Part shown: positions 1-8,299 of the stretch, piece by piece
Layout: every line of letters starts with the position of its first letter
How positions within the stretch are numbered: the stretch's first letter is position 1
Source: Deinococcus roseus
GTDB lineage: Bacteria; Deinococcota; Deinococci; Deinococcales; Deinococcaceae
DNA length: 64,000 nucleotides
Direction: 5' to 3'
Assembly (NCBI RefSeq): GCF_014646895.1
Contig: NZ_BMOD01000005.1
Span: 186,001-250,000 of the forward strand
Translations under genes and position numbers: made by a program
The notes under the pieces: generated by a model
Told to the model about the DNA's origin: nothing
The model's input: the letters and a program-made list of their open reading frames with translations, nothing else
Database searches by the model: none

Positions 1-106
1 GGTGATGTTCGAGGGGGAAATGGTGGGCGAGGTGGATGCCGAAGTCGCCACCCAGGAACAACTGGGCCTGATGATGGCTGGTGTGCGGGATGGTGCCAGG
101 GGCTGA
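1..106 (+). CDS. ABC transporter ATP-binding protein, C-terminal end (partial)
   Basis: Frame 2 is open from the left edge to a TGA at 104-106. The last 34 residues contain FEGEMVGEVDAEVATQEQLG followed by LMMAG. This matches the usual C-terminus of the second ABC domain of RbsA/YufO-type ATPases (ribose, simple-sugar or nucleoside importers), where an EG..VGE segment is followed by a T.E.LG.LMAG ending. Only the tail is present, so Walker motifs cannot be checked and the substrate cannot be told. A hairpin follows it. Confidence 0.6.
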   Translation, partial: VMFEGEMVGEVDAEVATQEQLGLMMAGVRDGARG

Positions 107-143
107 AACCACGGCTGTCTGTCATGACTGGAAAAATCCAGGA

Positions 144-171
144 AGGCACCCTGATCATGGGGTGCTTTTTG
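144..171. terminator. Hairpin terminator between ABC ATPase and bioA ends
   Basis: GCACCC, a 7-base loop and GGGTGC are followed by TTTTT on the plus strand, a good intrinsic terminator for the ABC transporter gene. The stem overlaps the bioA stop codon. On the minus strand the stem is followed by T-rich sequence only after several bases, so it may also serve bioA less strongly. Confidence 0.6.
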
Positions 172-1411
172 TTTCACCCAGCACCTGCAAAATCGTCTGA
201 TGCGCCCGTCCCAGCTGCGTTGACGTGGTGCAGTAGGGGGGCATCAGGTAAAGGGTGTTGCCCAGGGGACGCAACAACAAACCTTTTTGCAAAAACGCAT
301 TTCTGAGGTTCAGACTGCATGATGAGCCGTACTCTCCCTGACACTGCCATTCAAATGCCAGCAAGGTGCCCAGAACACGGGCACCCTGGATGTCTTTCTG
401 GGGCTGCAATTCGGTCAGGAAGGTGCGGTGCTGCTCTTCAATGCGTGAAATGTTCTGCAGGGTTTCAGGATGCAGCAGAAGCTCCAGAGAAGCATTTGCC
501 ACTGCACAGGACAGCGGGTTGGCGGTGTAAGAATGTCCGTGGGCAAATGCACGGCTGAAGGAATTCCCCTCGAACGCTTCAAAGATCTGACTTGTGGTGA
601 GGGTCACCCCCAGAGGCATGAACCCTCCCGTGATGCCTTTGGAGAGGCACAGGAAATCGGGCTTCACAGGGGTGTGCTGAAAAGCGAACAGTTTTCCAGT
701 GCGGTAAAACCCTGTCATCACCTCGTCCAGGATGACCAGACCTCCGGCCATTCTGACCTTCTGGCACACGGCTTCCAGAAATTCCGGGCTGTACATGCGC
801 ATGCCTGCGGCCCCCTGCACCAGAGGCTCCAGAATGACTGCAGCCACATCTGCTGCATGTTGTTGCAGATGACGGTCCAGCCAGTCCAGAGAGGCTTGTG
901 GGGCTGCCGGGAAAGGCAGGGCATCCACAGCAAAAAGCAGGTGCTCAAAAGGGCCATAAAACCCCGAGCTCTGCCCCACCGACATGGCCCCAAAAGTGTC
1001 TCCGTGGTAACCCCCCTGCAAGGTCAGGATGCGTTTTCTGGGCTGTTCAAGGTTGTGCCAGTATTGCAGGGCCATCTTGAGGGCCACTTCCACACTGGTG
1101 GAGCCATTGTCCGAGAAGAACAGGCGGTCCAGTCCTGAGAGCCTGCACAGGCTTTCTGCAAGCTGTTCTGCGGGCTGGTGGCTGAACCCTGCAAAAATCA
1201 CGTGTTCCAGCGTCTGTGCCTGCTGATAAAGGGCTTCTGCAAGGACGGGATGGGCATGCCCGTGCAAATTGACCCACCAGGAGGAAATCAGGTCCAGCAG
1301 TTCCAGGCCGTCTTCGGTGTAAAGCACGCTTCCCTGACCCCGCACGATTTTGATGGGGTCCGGTGCGGTTCTGGTCTGGGTGAAGGGGGGCCAGATGAAA
1401 TCAGAAGCCAT
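155..1411 (-). CDS. bioA: Adenosylmethionine-8-amino-7-oxononanoate aminotransferase
   Basis: PLP-dependent class III aminotransferase that uses S-adenosylmethionine to aminate 7-keto-8-aminopelargonate to 7,8-diaminopelargonate in biotin synthesis. Visible family features are DLISSWWVNLHGHAHP near the N-terminus (the paired Trp typical of BioA), LDEVMTGFYRTG with the PLP-contacting Asp, and CLSKGITGGFMPLG with the Schiff-base Lys. Length is about 418 aa, normal for the family. I chose the ATG at 1411 over an upstream ATG at 1426 because a GGAG ribosome binding site lies 7 bases before it and falls inside the longer version. It overlaps the end of bioD by 11 bases and is the last gene of the biotin operon. 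Confidence 0.95.
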   Translation of the reverse strand: MASDFIWPPFTQTRTAPDPIKIVRGQGSVLYTEDGLELLDLISSWWVNLHGHAHPVLAEALYQQAQTLEHVIFAGFSHQPAEQLAESLCRLSGLDRLFFSDNGSTSVEVALKMALQYWHNLEQPRKRILTLQGGYHGDTFGAMSVGQSSGFYGPFEHLLFAVDALPFPAAPQASLDWLDRHLQQHAADVAAVILEPLVQGAAGMRMYSPEFLEAVCQKVRMAGGLVILDEVMTGFYRTGKLFAFQHTPVKPDFLCLSKGITGGFMPLGVTLTTSQIFEAFEGNSFSRAFAHGHSYTANPLSCAVANASLELLLHPETLQNISRIEEQHRTFLTELQPQKDIQGARVLGTLLAFEWQCQGEYGSSCSLNLRNAFLQKGLLLRPLGNTLYLMPPYCTTSTQLGRAHQTILQVLGETKSTP

Positions 1412-1994
1412 GCAGGGTCTCCACAAATGCAGTCAGGCTGGCCGGGGTCAGTTCAGAGAACAGCGGCAGACGAAACAGGATGGGAACGCTACCGTAATGC
1501 TCGATGGCCTGGGTGCCAGTGGGCTCAGCCTCTCCCACCTGCACCACGCCCAGAATTTGAAGGTTTCGGTGCCTGAGGGCCTGCAAGGTCAAAAGGGTGT
1601 GGTTGATGGTGCCAAGCTGTGTTGAAGCCACCACCACCACGGGCAACCCAAAATGCGCCATCACATCCAGCATCAGGTGTTGCCCGTTGATGGGCACCAT
1701 CACGCCTCCTGCCCCTTCCACCACCAGAGGGTTTGTCTCTGGAAGCTGGAGGTCCGAGAGCTGGATCTCTGCACCTGCCAGCTTTGCAGCAGCATGGGGC
1801 GACACTGGCTCTGGAAAGTGGTGCCTGGGCGGCACAGCAGGAGCACCCGTGAGCCTCTGGACGGTTTCGGTGTCCGAATCCAGTCCGGTCTGGATGGGCT
1901 TGAAGTAACTGGCTTTCCAGTGCAGGCACAAAGCAGCGCTGACAATGGTTTTGCCCACCCCCGTTCCTGTTCCGGTCACAAATGCTTTTTTCAT
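1401..1994 (-). CDS. bioD: Dethiobiotin synthetase
   Basis: ATP-dependent carboxylation of 7,8-diaminopelargonate to dethiobiotin. The N-terminus MKKAFVTGTGTGVGKT contains the BioD P-loop GTGVGKT. The conserved KPIQTG segment and VEGAGGVMVPI are also visible. About 197 aa, slightly short but within the family. The ATG at 1994 forms an ATGA overlap with the bioC stop. A GTG at 2003 is an alternative start but sits too close to the GGAG at about 2008. Translational coupling with bioC is likely. Confidence 0.95.
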   Translation of the reverse strand: MKKAFVTGTGTGVGKTIVSAALCLHWKASYFKPIQTGLDSDTETVQRLTGAPAVPPRHHFPEPVSPHAAAKLAGAEIQLSDLQLPETNPLVVEGAGGVMVPINGQHLMLDVMAHFGLPVVVVASTQLGTINHTLLTLQALRHRNLQILGVVQVGEAEPTGTQAIEHYGSVPILFRLPLFSELTPASLTAFVETLHGF

Positions 1995-2740
1995 TTCTGG
2001 CACACTCCATACAGCACCTGATAGGTCACAGGAACCCCCTGAGGGTATGCATGGTCATAGCGCCTGAGGGCATCTCGCATCAGGTGGGCGGGCAGATGCA
2101 CTGCGGACCCAGCTGCCCCTGCATTCTTGATGGCCCTGAGGGCTTCCAGAGCATTCTGGTAGGTCAGGGTGTGGGTCTCGGTGTGGCATTGCAGACCGGG
2201 CCAGGAGTGCCATGCTTTCAAGGGAAGATGACCCATCTGGTGGGTTTGAATGGGAAGTTGATGGTGCCTGTAGGTTTCCTGCAAGCAGGTGTGCCATTCC
2301 TGCAAAGTACCCTGCAAAAGCACCGAGAAAACCAGCTGCCCATTGGCTTGAAGGTGCTGCCAGTAACGTCTGAGGTCTGCCACAGGATCCCTGAACCACT
2401 GGGCTGCACAGCTGCTGACAATCAGGTCTTGCAGGGCAGGAGGATGGTACTGTTCAGCTTCTGCATGGACCAGAGCGGCCTTTGAGGTCCAGGGTTTTTG
2501 CTGCATTTGCTGCAGCATCCCTGGACTGGCATCCAGCAGGGTCAGGTGGGCCTGTGAATATGTGCTGTACAGGTGATCACTCAGGAATCCAGTGCCGCAG
2601 CCCAATTCCAGCACCTGATGTACACCGTCCGATGCAGGCAGAAAATCCAGCAGGCGCAGGGCAATGGTGCGCTGCACGGTGGCATGCTGCTCATAGGTGT
2701 GGGCATGGCGGGTGAAGGTGTCTGCAACAAAAGGGGTCAT
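1991..2740 (-). CDS. bioC: Malonyl-ACP O-methyltransferase
   Basis: SAM-dependent methyltransferase that caps malonyl-ACP as its methyl ester to start pimelate synthesis through the fatty acid cycle. The SAM-binding motif I is VLELGCGTGFLSDHLY at about residues 42-57, and the N-terminal FTRHAHTYEQHATVQ segment is typical of BioC. 249 aa, normal for the family. It overlaps the preceding esterase gene (ATGA at 2737-2740) and bioD. The BioC plus esterase pairing implies a BioC/BioH-type route to pimeloyl-ACP. Confidence 0.9.
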   Translation of the reverse strand: MTPFVADTFTRHAHTYEQHATVQRTIALRLLDFLPASDGVHQVLELGCGTGFLSDHLYSTYSQAHLTLLDASPGMLQQMQQKPWTSKAALVHAEAEQYHPPALQDLIVSSCAAQWFRDPVADLRRYWQHLQANGQLVFSVLLQGTLQEWHTCLQETYRHHQLPIQTHQMGHLPLKAWHSWPGLQCHTETHTLTYQNALEALRAIKNAGAAGSAVHLPAHLMRDALRRYDHAYPQGVPVTYQVLYGVCQK

Positions 2741-3357
2741 GCCATGCTCCGCAAAACCTGTGCAATGTTCTGGGGGAGGGTGAGCATCAGGAGGTGCCCT
2801 CCATCCAGCACCTCAAATGGCAGCTGCTCAGGGGGGCGCATCAGGGGATCATGGGTGCCATGCAGCCAGTGACCGTGCAAATGGGTCAGGTCAGAGTGAT
2901 CGGTGTCCTGCAGCACCTGCAAGCCTGCGATCAGGGCTTCTGTAGGCCAGAGGCCTCTGGTCTGCAATACCTCCTCATGGCCGATGTGCTGCCAGAAATC
3001 CTGAATGACTTTTGCAGGATCGTGCCTGAGTTTGCGCACCATCTGTTGCAACACCCGTGCAGGCCACACCTCCGTGAACTTCAGGCTGCCAGAGAGCACC
3101 AGCACCTGAAAGGTGGGGTTGGCTTTCCAGCAACTGAGGGCCAGGGTTGCACCCAGAGACCAGCCCACCACCACATCTGGCTGCACTTCAGCAATCCGGG
3201 TTTGCACCAGAGAAACAAAATCTTCAGCAGATGTGCAGTTGTGGTACGTCAGGGTGTGGTGTTCAAAATCTGGGAGCAAGGCGTGCACCTGCTGCCAGAT
3301 TTCTGCAGAAAAAGACCAGCCATGCAACCAGAGCACCTTTTGAAATGTCGCTGTCAC
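2737..3357 (-). CDS. BioH-like alpha/beta hydrolase (pimeloyl-ACP methyl ester esterase candidate)
   Basis: About 206 aa alpha/beta hydrolase. It shows VLWLHGWSF (oxyanion HGW), the nucleophile elbow GWSLGA near residue 72, a late Asp in HGTHDPL and the catalytic His in DGGHLLML, so the Ser-Asp-His triad is complete. Its place between bioF and bioC, overlapping both, supports the role of removing the methyl group from pimeloyl-ACP methyl ester. The start is inferred as GTG at 3357, with GGAG 8 bases upstream and a GTGA overlap with the bioF stop; no ATG fits. It is shorter than E. coli BioH (about 256 aa), and the symbol is withheld because several unrelated esterases (BioG, BioJ, BioK) fill the same slot. 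Confidence 0.8.
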   Translation of the reverse strand: MTATFQKVLWLHGWSFSAEIWQQVHALLPDFEHHTLTYHNCTSAEDFVSLVQTRIAEVQPDVVVGWSLGATLALSCWKANPTFQVLVLSGSLKFTEVWPARVLQQMVRKLRHDPAKVIQDFWQHIGHEEVLQTRGLWPTEALIAGLQVLQDTDHSDLTHLHGHWLHGTHDPLMRPPEQLPFEVLDGGHLLMLTLPQNIAQVLRSMA

Positions 3358-4547
3358 TGTCCCAGCTCCAATTTCTGGCAGGTGCTGATGATGGTGTCCA
3401 GGGCGTGTTGCAGATCTTCCCAGCGGTGAGCAGCAGTCAGGGAGAACCGGATGCGGGCCGTTCCTGCGGGCACTGTGGGCGGACGGATGGGAATGGCCGC
3501 CAGTCCTGCCCCTTGCAAAGCTGTGCCCAGACGCAGGGCGTTTTCGTTGCTGCCCACCAGCAGGGGAATGATCTGGGTGCTGGAAGCTCCACAGTTCAGG
3601 CCTGCTGCCTGCAGTTGCTCCCGAAACTTTTTTGCATTCAACTGCAAGGTCTCGCGTTCCTGGTCCATCTGCATGGCTTGCTGCAGGTTCAGCAAGGATC
3701 GGGCCACCACACTGGGGGGCAATGCCGTGGTGAACACCCAGCTTCGGGCCTGCTGCATCAGGTGCTGGATCAGCACCCGGTCTCCGGCAATGTAAGCCCC
3801 ATGTGAACCGTAAGCCTTGCCCAGGGTGCCCATCAGGATGTCGATGTGGGATTGCAAATGGTGGGCGTGGGCCAGACCTGCACCTTGCGGCCCGAATACG
3901 CCTGCGGAGTGGGCCTCGTCCAGCATCAGGTATGCGCCGTACTGGTGTTTCAGGCGCACCAGTTCGGTCAGGTGGGCCTGCGTGCCATCCATGCTGAACA
4001 CTGCATCGGTGACGATCCATCGCCTTCCCGTGGTGGGGCTGTTCTGAAGGGCTTTTTCCAGGGCTCCCAGGTCAAAGTGGGCATAACGCTGGACTTTTGC
4101 ACCGCTGAGCCGGATTCCGTCAATGATGCTGGCGTGGTTCAGACGGTCACTGAACACCGTGTCATGTCGGGACACCAGAGCTGCCAGGGTGCCCGTGTTG
4201 GCCGCATAACCACTGCAAAAAGTGAGGGCAGCTTCGGTGCCTTTGAGCTCAGCCAGTGCCGTTTCAAAACGCGGGTAAATGGGGTGGTTTCCCACCACCA
4301 GACGGGAAGCGGTGCTGGCATGGCAGTTCAAAGCCGCCTGGATCAGGGGATCAGCGGTGGTGGGCTGGTGTCTGGAAAGGCCCAGATAATCGTTAGAAGC
4401 CAGATCCAGTTGCAACTGCCCCCCCCTGCGAATCCATCCGGGGCGTTCCGCAGGTTCGCTGCTGGTGAGGGAGCGCAAAAGGCCTTGTTGCTTCTGCTCC
4501 TCCAGCAGGCTTTGCAAGTGGCTCCACTTCTCTGGTAAACCATTCAT
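3354..4547 (-). CDS. bioF: 8-amino-7-oxononanoate synthase
   Basis: PLP enzyme condensing pimeloyl-ACP with L-alanine, the first committed step of biotin ring assembly. Visible motifs are LASNDYLGLSRH, FCSGYAANTGTLAAL, DRLNHASIIDG, LDEAHSAGVFGPQGAG (PLP Asp/His region) and TLGKAYGSHGAYIAG with the Schiff-base Lys. 397 aa, normal length. It is the first gene of the bioF-bioH-like-bioC-bioD-bioA operon, in which every junction overlaps. bioB is not in the window. The 111-base upstream gap holds a TTGACA on the minus strand. Confidence 0.95.
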   Translation of the reverse strand: MNGLPEKWSHLQSLLEEQKQQGLLRSLTSSEPAERPGWIRRGGQLQLDLASNDYLGLSRHQPTTADPLIQAALNCHASTASRLVVGNHPIYPRFETALAELKGTEAALTFCSGYAANTGTLAALVSRHDTVFSDRLNHASIIDGIRLSGAKVQRYAHFDLGALEKALQNSPTTGRRWIVTDAVFSMDGTQAHLTELVRLKHQYGAYLMLDEAHSAGVFGPQGAGLAHAHHLQSHIDILMGTLGKAYGSHGAYIAGDRVLIQHLMQQARSWVFTTALPPSVVARSLLNLQQAMQMDQERETLQLNAKKFREQLQAAGLNCGASSTQIIPLLVGSNENALRLGTALQGAGLAAIPIRPPTVPAGTARIRFSLTAAHRWEDLQHALDTIISTCQKLELGQ

Positions 4548-4554
4548 CTGAAAA

Positions 4555-4600
4555 ACAGTTTACATAAATTCTGTCAAACCTCACAATTTTTTGACCTACC
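4555..4600 (-). promoter_or_regulatory. Possible biotin operon promoter/operator region
   Basis: On the minus strand about 30 bases before bioF there is TTGACAGAATTTATGTAAAC. It contains a perfect -35-like TTGACA and an imperfect inverted repeat (GTTTGACA and TGTAAAC). TGTAAAC is also the half-site core of known biotin-repressor boxes, but here the half-sites face the wrong way for the classical arrangement. No clear -10 at 17 bases was found, so this is tentative. Confidence 0.25.
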
Positions 4601-4658
4601 ATGACATCAGGCCGCTTTTTGATTCCCAAAACCAGATTCTGTTTCCCAGAGGTGACCC

Positions 4659-7526
4659 ATGTACAAATGGCTGATGTTGAGTGCCTCCCTGCTTTTGATG
4701 GCCCAGGCCCCCCATGTGGCGGCCCAGAGCATCGTGACCCGACCTGCATTGACCGTAAAAACCACACCCAGAGAAACCCCGGTGCAATTGCGGGCAGTGA
4801 CCGTCAATGCAGAAATCAGTGGCCCTTTTGCACAGACAGAAATCGAATTGACTTTTTACAACCCCAACCGCCGCATTCTGGAAGGAGAACTGGAATTCCC
4901 CCTGCTCGAAGGCCAGACCGTGACGGGTTTCGCACTGGATTTCAATGGCAAATGGCGGGATGCCGTGGCCATCGAGAAACCCAGAGCCCAGCAGGTCTTT
5001 GAAGATGTGGTTCGCGGGAATGTGGACCCTGCCCTCTTGCAGGTCACAAAGGGCAACAATTACAAACTCCGGGTTTATCCTTTGCCTGCCCAGGGCATCC
5101 GCAAGGTCAAGTTGCGCATCACCGAACACCTGAACAGCGCAGGAGGGGTGTACCGCCTGCCCCTCAGCTACAGTGCCCTCTCGCGCCTGCGGGTCAACCT
5201 GAACATCACCAACAACGACGCCACCCTGAGAACCCCAGAGGGCCTCTCAGAATTGCAGGATCTGGAACTCAAACCCAGAGGAACATCCGGGCAAAGCCTG
5301 CAGTTCGATGAAGCCAACTTCACCGGAGAGGGCATGCTGGAAGTGCAACTGACCGGGGCAAGCGAAACCGCAACCTTCAGCCAGAACCTGCAAGGCCAGC
5401 GTTACTTCATGGCGGTGGTGCCCAGACCCCAGCTGACGGTTCCCAGAATTGCGCCCCAGAGTATGGAAATCCTCTGGGACAGTTCCCTCTCTGGACTGAA
5501 ACGCGACCATGACAAAGAACTGGCCCTGCTGGAGGGGTATTTCCAGAAATTCCCGAACCTGACCGTCAAACTGGTGCGTTTCCGCAACGTGGCAGATGCA
5601 GCAGAGACTTTCGAGGTCAAAGGGGGCAACTGGGAAGACCTGCGTGAGGCGCTGCTGAAAACCATTTATGACGGGGGCACCGATTTTGATGCCCTGAATG
5701 CACCTCCTGGGGCTTCTGAGCGTCTGATTTTCACTGATGGACTGGACAACATGACCGAAGCAGCCCTGGCTGCATCCAGTGTTCCGGTTGATGTGGTCTC
5801 CTCTGCCGTCAGCAGTGATCCAGTGCGCCTTAAATTTCTGGCCCAGTCTGGCGGCAAGAGCATCAACCTGACCCGCCTGTCAAAAGACCAGGCCCTGCAG
5901 GAATTGCTGTATGGCACTGTGCAGCTGCAGAAACTGACGGCCCGAGGAGCAAAAAATCTGGTGGTGCACGAGGATCCAGAAAGCTGGACCATTGCTGGCA
6001 TCCTGACCGACAACACCGCCCAGCTTTCCTACCAGCTGGCAGGTGAAACGCAAACCCTGAAAGTCAGCAGTGCATCCCCTCGCAGCACCCAGGTTGCACC
6101 CCTGTGGGCCAGCTGGACTGTGGAACAGTTGCGTGGAGAGGAACGCCTGAACGAAGCGGCCATTCAGCGGCTGGGCAAACAGTTCAATCTGGTGACCCCC
6201 CAGACCTCATTGATCGTGCTGGACACCGTTCAGGACTATGTGCGTTATGAAATTGAGCCTCCTGCAGAACTGCAAGCAGAGTACCAGCAATTGATCCAGG
6301 AGCAGGACAACACTGTGCAAACCCAGAAACGCAACCATCAGGACATGGTGCTGGGCTTGCTGCAGGGGTACCAGGATTGGTGGAAAAAGGATTTCCCCAA
6401 AGGAGACGTTCCCAAACCTGCAGAACCCCAGAAATCTGGAGAAGCCGAAGGAGAAGAGGGAATCGCCTTCGACATGGCAGAAACAAACGACACAGAAATG
6501 CGACTCTCACGCAATGAAATGCCCTCCCCTTCTGTTGCTGCGCCTGCTTCCATGGCCCCCAGCCCTGAACCTGTCGCTGCAGACACAGCGGGAGGCGTTC
6601 CACAACCAGCAGGCAACCAGATCAGCATCCAGTTGAAAAAATGGACCTCAGATGCCCCGTACATTCGGCGCATGCAGGAAGCCCAGGCCAGAGACCTGTA
6701 TGCCATCTATCTGGATGAACGCCCTGAATATGAAAACAGCACGGCTTTCTTTCTGGATGTGGCAGACCAGCTCTTTGAGAAAAAACTTCCCGATCTGGCT
6801 TTGAGGGTCCTCAGCAACCTCTCTGAACTGGAACTGGAAAACCGCTCGATCCTGCGCATTCAGGCCTACCGTTACCTGCAGGCTGGATACCCTGAACTGG
6901 CCATTCCCCTGCTGGAAGAGGTGGTGAAACTGGCCCCCTACGAACCCCAGAGTTTCCGGGATCTGGGTCTGGCTTACCAGCAGGCCCACAAAGACCAGAA
7001 AGCCATTGAGAACCTGTACCGGGTGGTGGACCAGCAGTGGGATGGCCGTTTCTCTGAGGTGGAACTGATTGCCCTCAATGAGCTGAACGCCATTGTGCAC
7101 GCTTCAAAAACAAAGCTGGACACCAGCTTCATGGATCCCCGTTTCCTGCAGGATTTGCCTGTGGATCTGCGGGTGGTGCTGACCTGGGATGCAGACAACA
7201 CCGACATGGATTTGTGGATCACCGACCCCAACCAGGAACGGGTGTATTACGGGCACCGCCTGAGCCACCAGGGTGGGCGCATCTCCCACGACCTGACAGG
7301 TGGCTATGGACCAGAGGAGTTTTCCCTCAAAACAGCCAAAAAAGGCAAGTACACCATTCAGGCCGATTATTACGGCAGCCGTCAGCAGATTCTGGCTGGA
7401 GCGGTGACCCTGCAAGCCAAACTGATCACCCACTTTGGAACCCCAGAGCAGCAGGAACAGCTGATCACCCTGCGCCTCAAGGACAGCAATGACAATGTGT
7501 TTGTGGGGGAATTTGAAGTGAAGTGA
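4659..7526 (+). CDS. Exported VIT/VWA domain protein with TPR and DUF2135 domains
   Basis: 955 aa, beginning with a signal peptide (hydrophobic segment ending near HVAAQS, residue 23). Residues about 25-170 resemble a VIT domain (inter-alpha-trypsin type; FYNPNRRILEGELEFPLLEG). Residues about 270-420 resemble a von Willebrand A domain: ILWDSSLSG keeps the MIDAS DxSxS, with GTDFDAL and IFTDGLDNM after it. An acidic/Pro/Ala linker follows at about 580-650, then helical TPR-like repeats at about 670-800. A DUF2135-like module ends the protein (DADNTDMDLWITDPNQE, then GYGPEEF). The ribosome binding site is AGAGGTGA three bases before ATG. Likely periplasmic or surface adhesion/scaffolding; the exact role is unknown. 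Confidence 0.75.
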   Translation: MYKWLMLSASLLLMAQAPHVAAQSIVTRPALTVKTTPRETPVQLRAVTVNAEISGPFAQTEIELTFYNPNRRILEGELEFPLLEGQTVTGFALDFNGKWRDAVAIEKPRAQQVFEDVVRGNVDPALLQVTKGNNYKLRVYPLPAQGIRKVKLRITEHLNSAGGVYRLPLSYSALSRLRVNLNITNNDATLRTPEGLSELQDLELKPRGTSGQSLQFDEANFTGEGMLEVQLTGASETATFSQNLQGQRYFMAVVPRPQLTVPRIAPQSMEILWDSSLSGLKRDHDKELALLEGYFQKFPNLTVKLVRFRNVADAAETFEVKGGNWEDLREALLKTIYDGGTDFDALNAPPGASERLIFTDGLDNMTEAALAASSVPVDVVSSAVSSDPVRLKFLAQSGGKSINLTRLSKDQALQELLYGTVQLQKLTARGAKNLVVHEDPESWTIAGILTDNTAQLSYQLAGETQTLKVSSASPRSTQVAPLWASWTVEQLRGEERLNEAAIQRLGKQFNLVTPQTSLIVLDTVQDYVRYEIEPPAELQAEYQQLIQEQDNTVQTQKRNHQDMVLGLLQGYQDWWKKDFPKGDVPKPAEPQKSGEAEGEEGIAFDMAETNDTEMRLSRNEMPSPSVAAPASMAPSPEPVAADTAGGVPQPAGNQISIQLKKWTSDAPYIRRMQEAQARDLYAIYLDERPEYENSTAFFLDVADQLFEKKLPDLALRVLSNLSELELENRSILRIQAYRYLQAGYPELAIPLLEEVVKLAPYEPQSFRDLGLAYQQAHKDQKAIENLYRVVDQQWDGRFSEVELIALNELNAIVHASKTKLDTSFMDPRFLQDLPVDLRVVLTWDADNTDMDLWITDPNQERVYYGHRLSHQGGRISHDLTGGYGPEEFSLKTAKKGKYTIQADYYGSRQQILAGAVTLQAKLITHFGTPEQQEQLITLRLKDSNDNVFVGEFEVK

Positions 7527-7537
7527 GTGGGAAAAAC

Positions 7538-7572
7538 AGGAAGCAGCATAGATCAAACCTCTGCTGCTTCTC
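7538..7572. terminator. Convergent hairpin between the VIT gene and queC
   Basis: GAAGCAGCA at 7540-7548 pairs perfectly with TGCTGCTTC at 7562-7570. On the minus strand the stem is followed by CTGTTTTTC, which suits the end of the que operon. It can also stop transcription of the 955-aa gene from the other side. Confidence 0.55.
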
Positions 7573-7586
7573 TTTGAAGGGCAGAC

Positions 7587-8291
7587 TCAGGACCCGGTGA
7601 GGTGCTCCTGTGCAAAACGGGAAGCCAGATCTGGACGACCTGCTTCAATCAGCGCTCTGTCCCGGATGCGGCAGGAGTCACACACCCCGCAGGGTTCTTC
7701 CCCACCCTGATAGCAAGACCAGGTTTCCTGGATGGGCACCCCGAGTTCCAGGGCTTTTTTCACGATGTCCACCTTGGTCATCAGGACCAGAGGGGCTTCG
7801 AGTTTTGCGCCTCGACCTTCAAGCCCGGCTTTGCTGGCCAGGTCTGCAAGCTTCTGGAAGGCTTCAAGGTACTCTGGTCGGCAATCTGGGTAACCCGAGT
7901 AATCCACAGCGTTGATGCCCAGATACAGGGCTTCTGCATCGATGGCTTCGGCCAGAGACAGGCCAATGGAAATGAACACCGTGTTCCGGCCAGGAACATA
8001 GGTGGGAGGAATGACCCCTTCTTCGGTTCCTTCAGTGGGCACATCTATGGATTCATCGGTGAGGGCACTGCCCCCCCACTGGGCGATGTTGACATCCACC
8101 ACGAAGTGTTTCAGTCCAAAGTGCTGGGCCATTTTCTGGGCCTGTTCGAGTTCGATGGTGTGGCGCTGACCATAACGGAAGGACAGGGCCGTCACCTCGT
8201 ACCCGTGTTCGATTTTGGCAATGGCAGCAGTGGTGCTGGAATCCAGCCCGCCTGAGAGCAACACAACAGCTTTTTTGCTCTGATTGGTCAT
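7587..8291 (-). CDS. queC: 7-cyano-7-deazaguanine synthase
   Basis: ATP-dependent conversion of 7-carboxy-7-deazaguanine to preQ0. The N-terminal PP-loop is VVLLSGGLDSST at about residues 9-20. PGRNTVFISIGLSLAEA and the Zn-binding C-terminal cysteines (SCYQGGEEPCGVCDSC) are present. About 234 aa, normal for QueC. I chose the ATG at 8291 because GAGGAGA lies three bases before it; longer open reading sequence upstream is out-of-frame queE. Last gene of queD-queE-queC, 8 bases after queE. Confidence 0.95.
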   Translation of the reverse strand: MTNQSKKAVVLLSGGLDSSTTAAIAKIEHGYEVTALSFRYGQRHTIELEQAQKMAQHFGLKHFVVDVNIAQWGGSALTDESIDVPTEGTEEGVIPPTYVPGRNTVFISIGLSLAEAIDAEALYLGINAVDYSGYPDCRPEYLEAFQKLADLASKAGLEGRGAKLEAPLVLMTKVDIVKKALELGVPIQETWSCYQGGEEPCGVCDSCRIRDRALIEAGRPDLASRFAQEHLTGS

Positions 8292-8299
8292 GGTTCTCC

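Noticed and set aside
3358..4020. N-terminal extension of the BioH-like frame into bioF
   Set aside because: The extra residues are out-of-frame bioF sequence; the GTG at 3357 with its GGAG explains the start.
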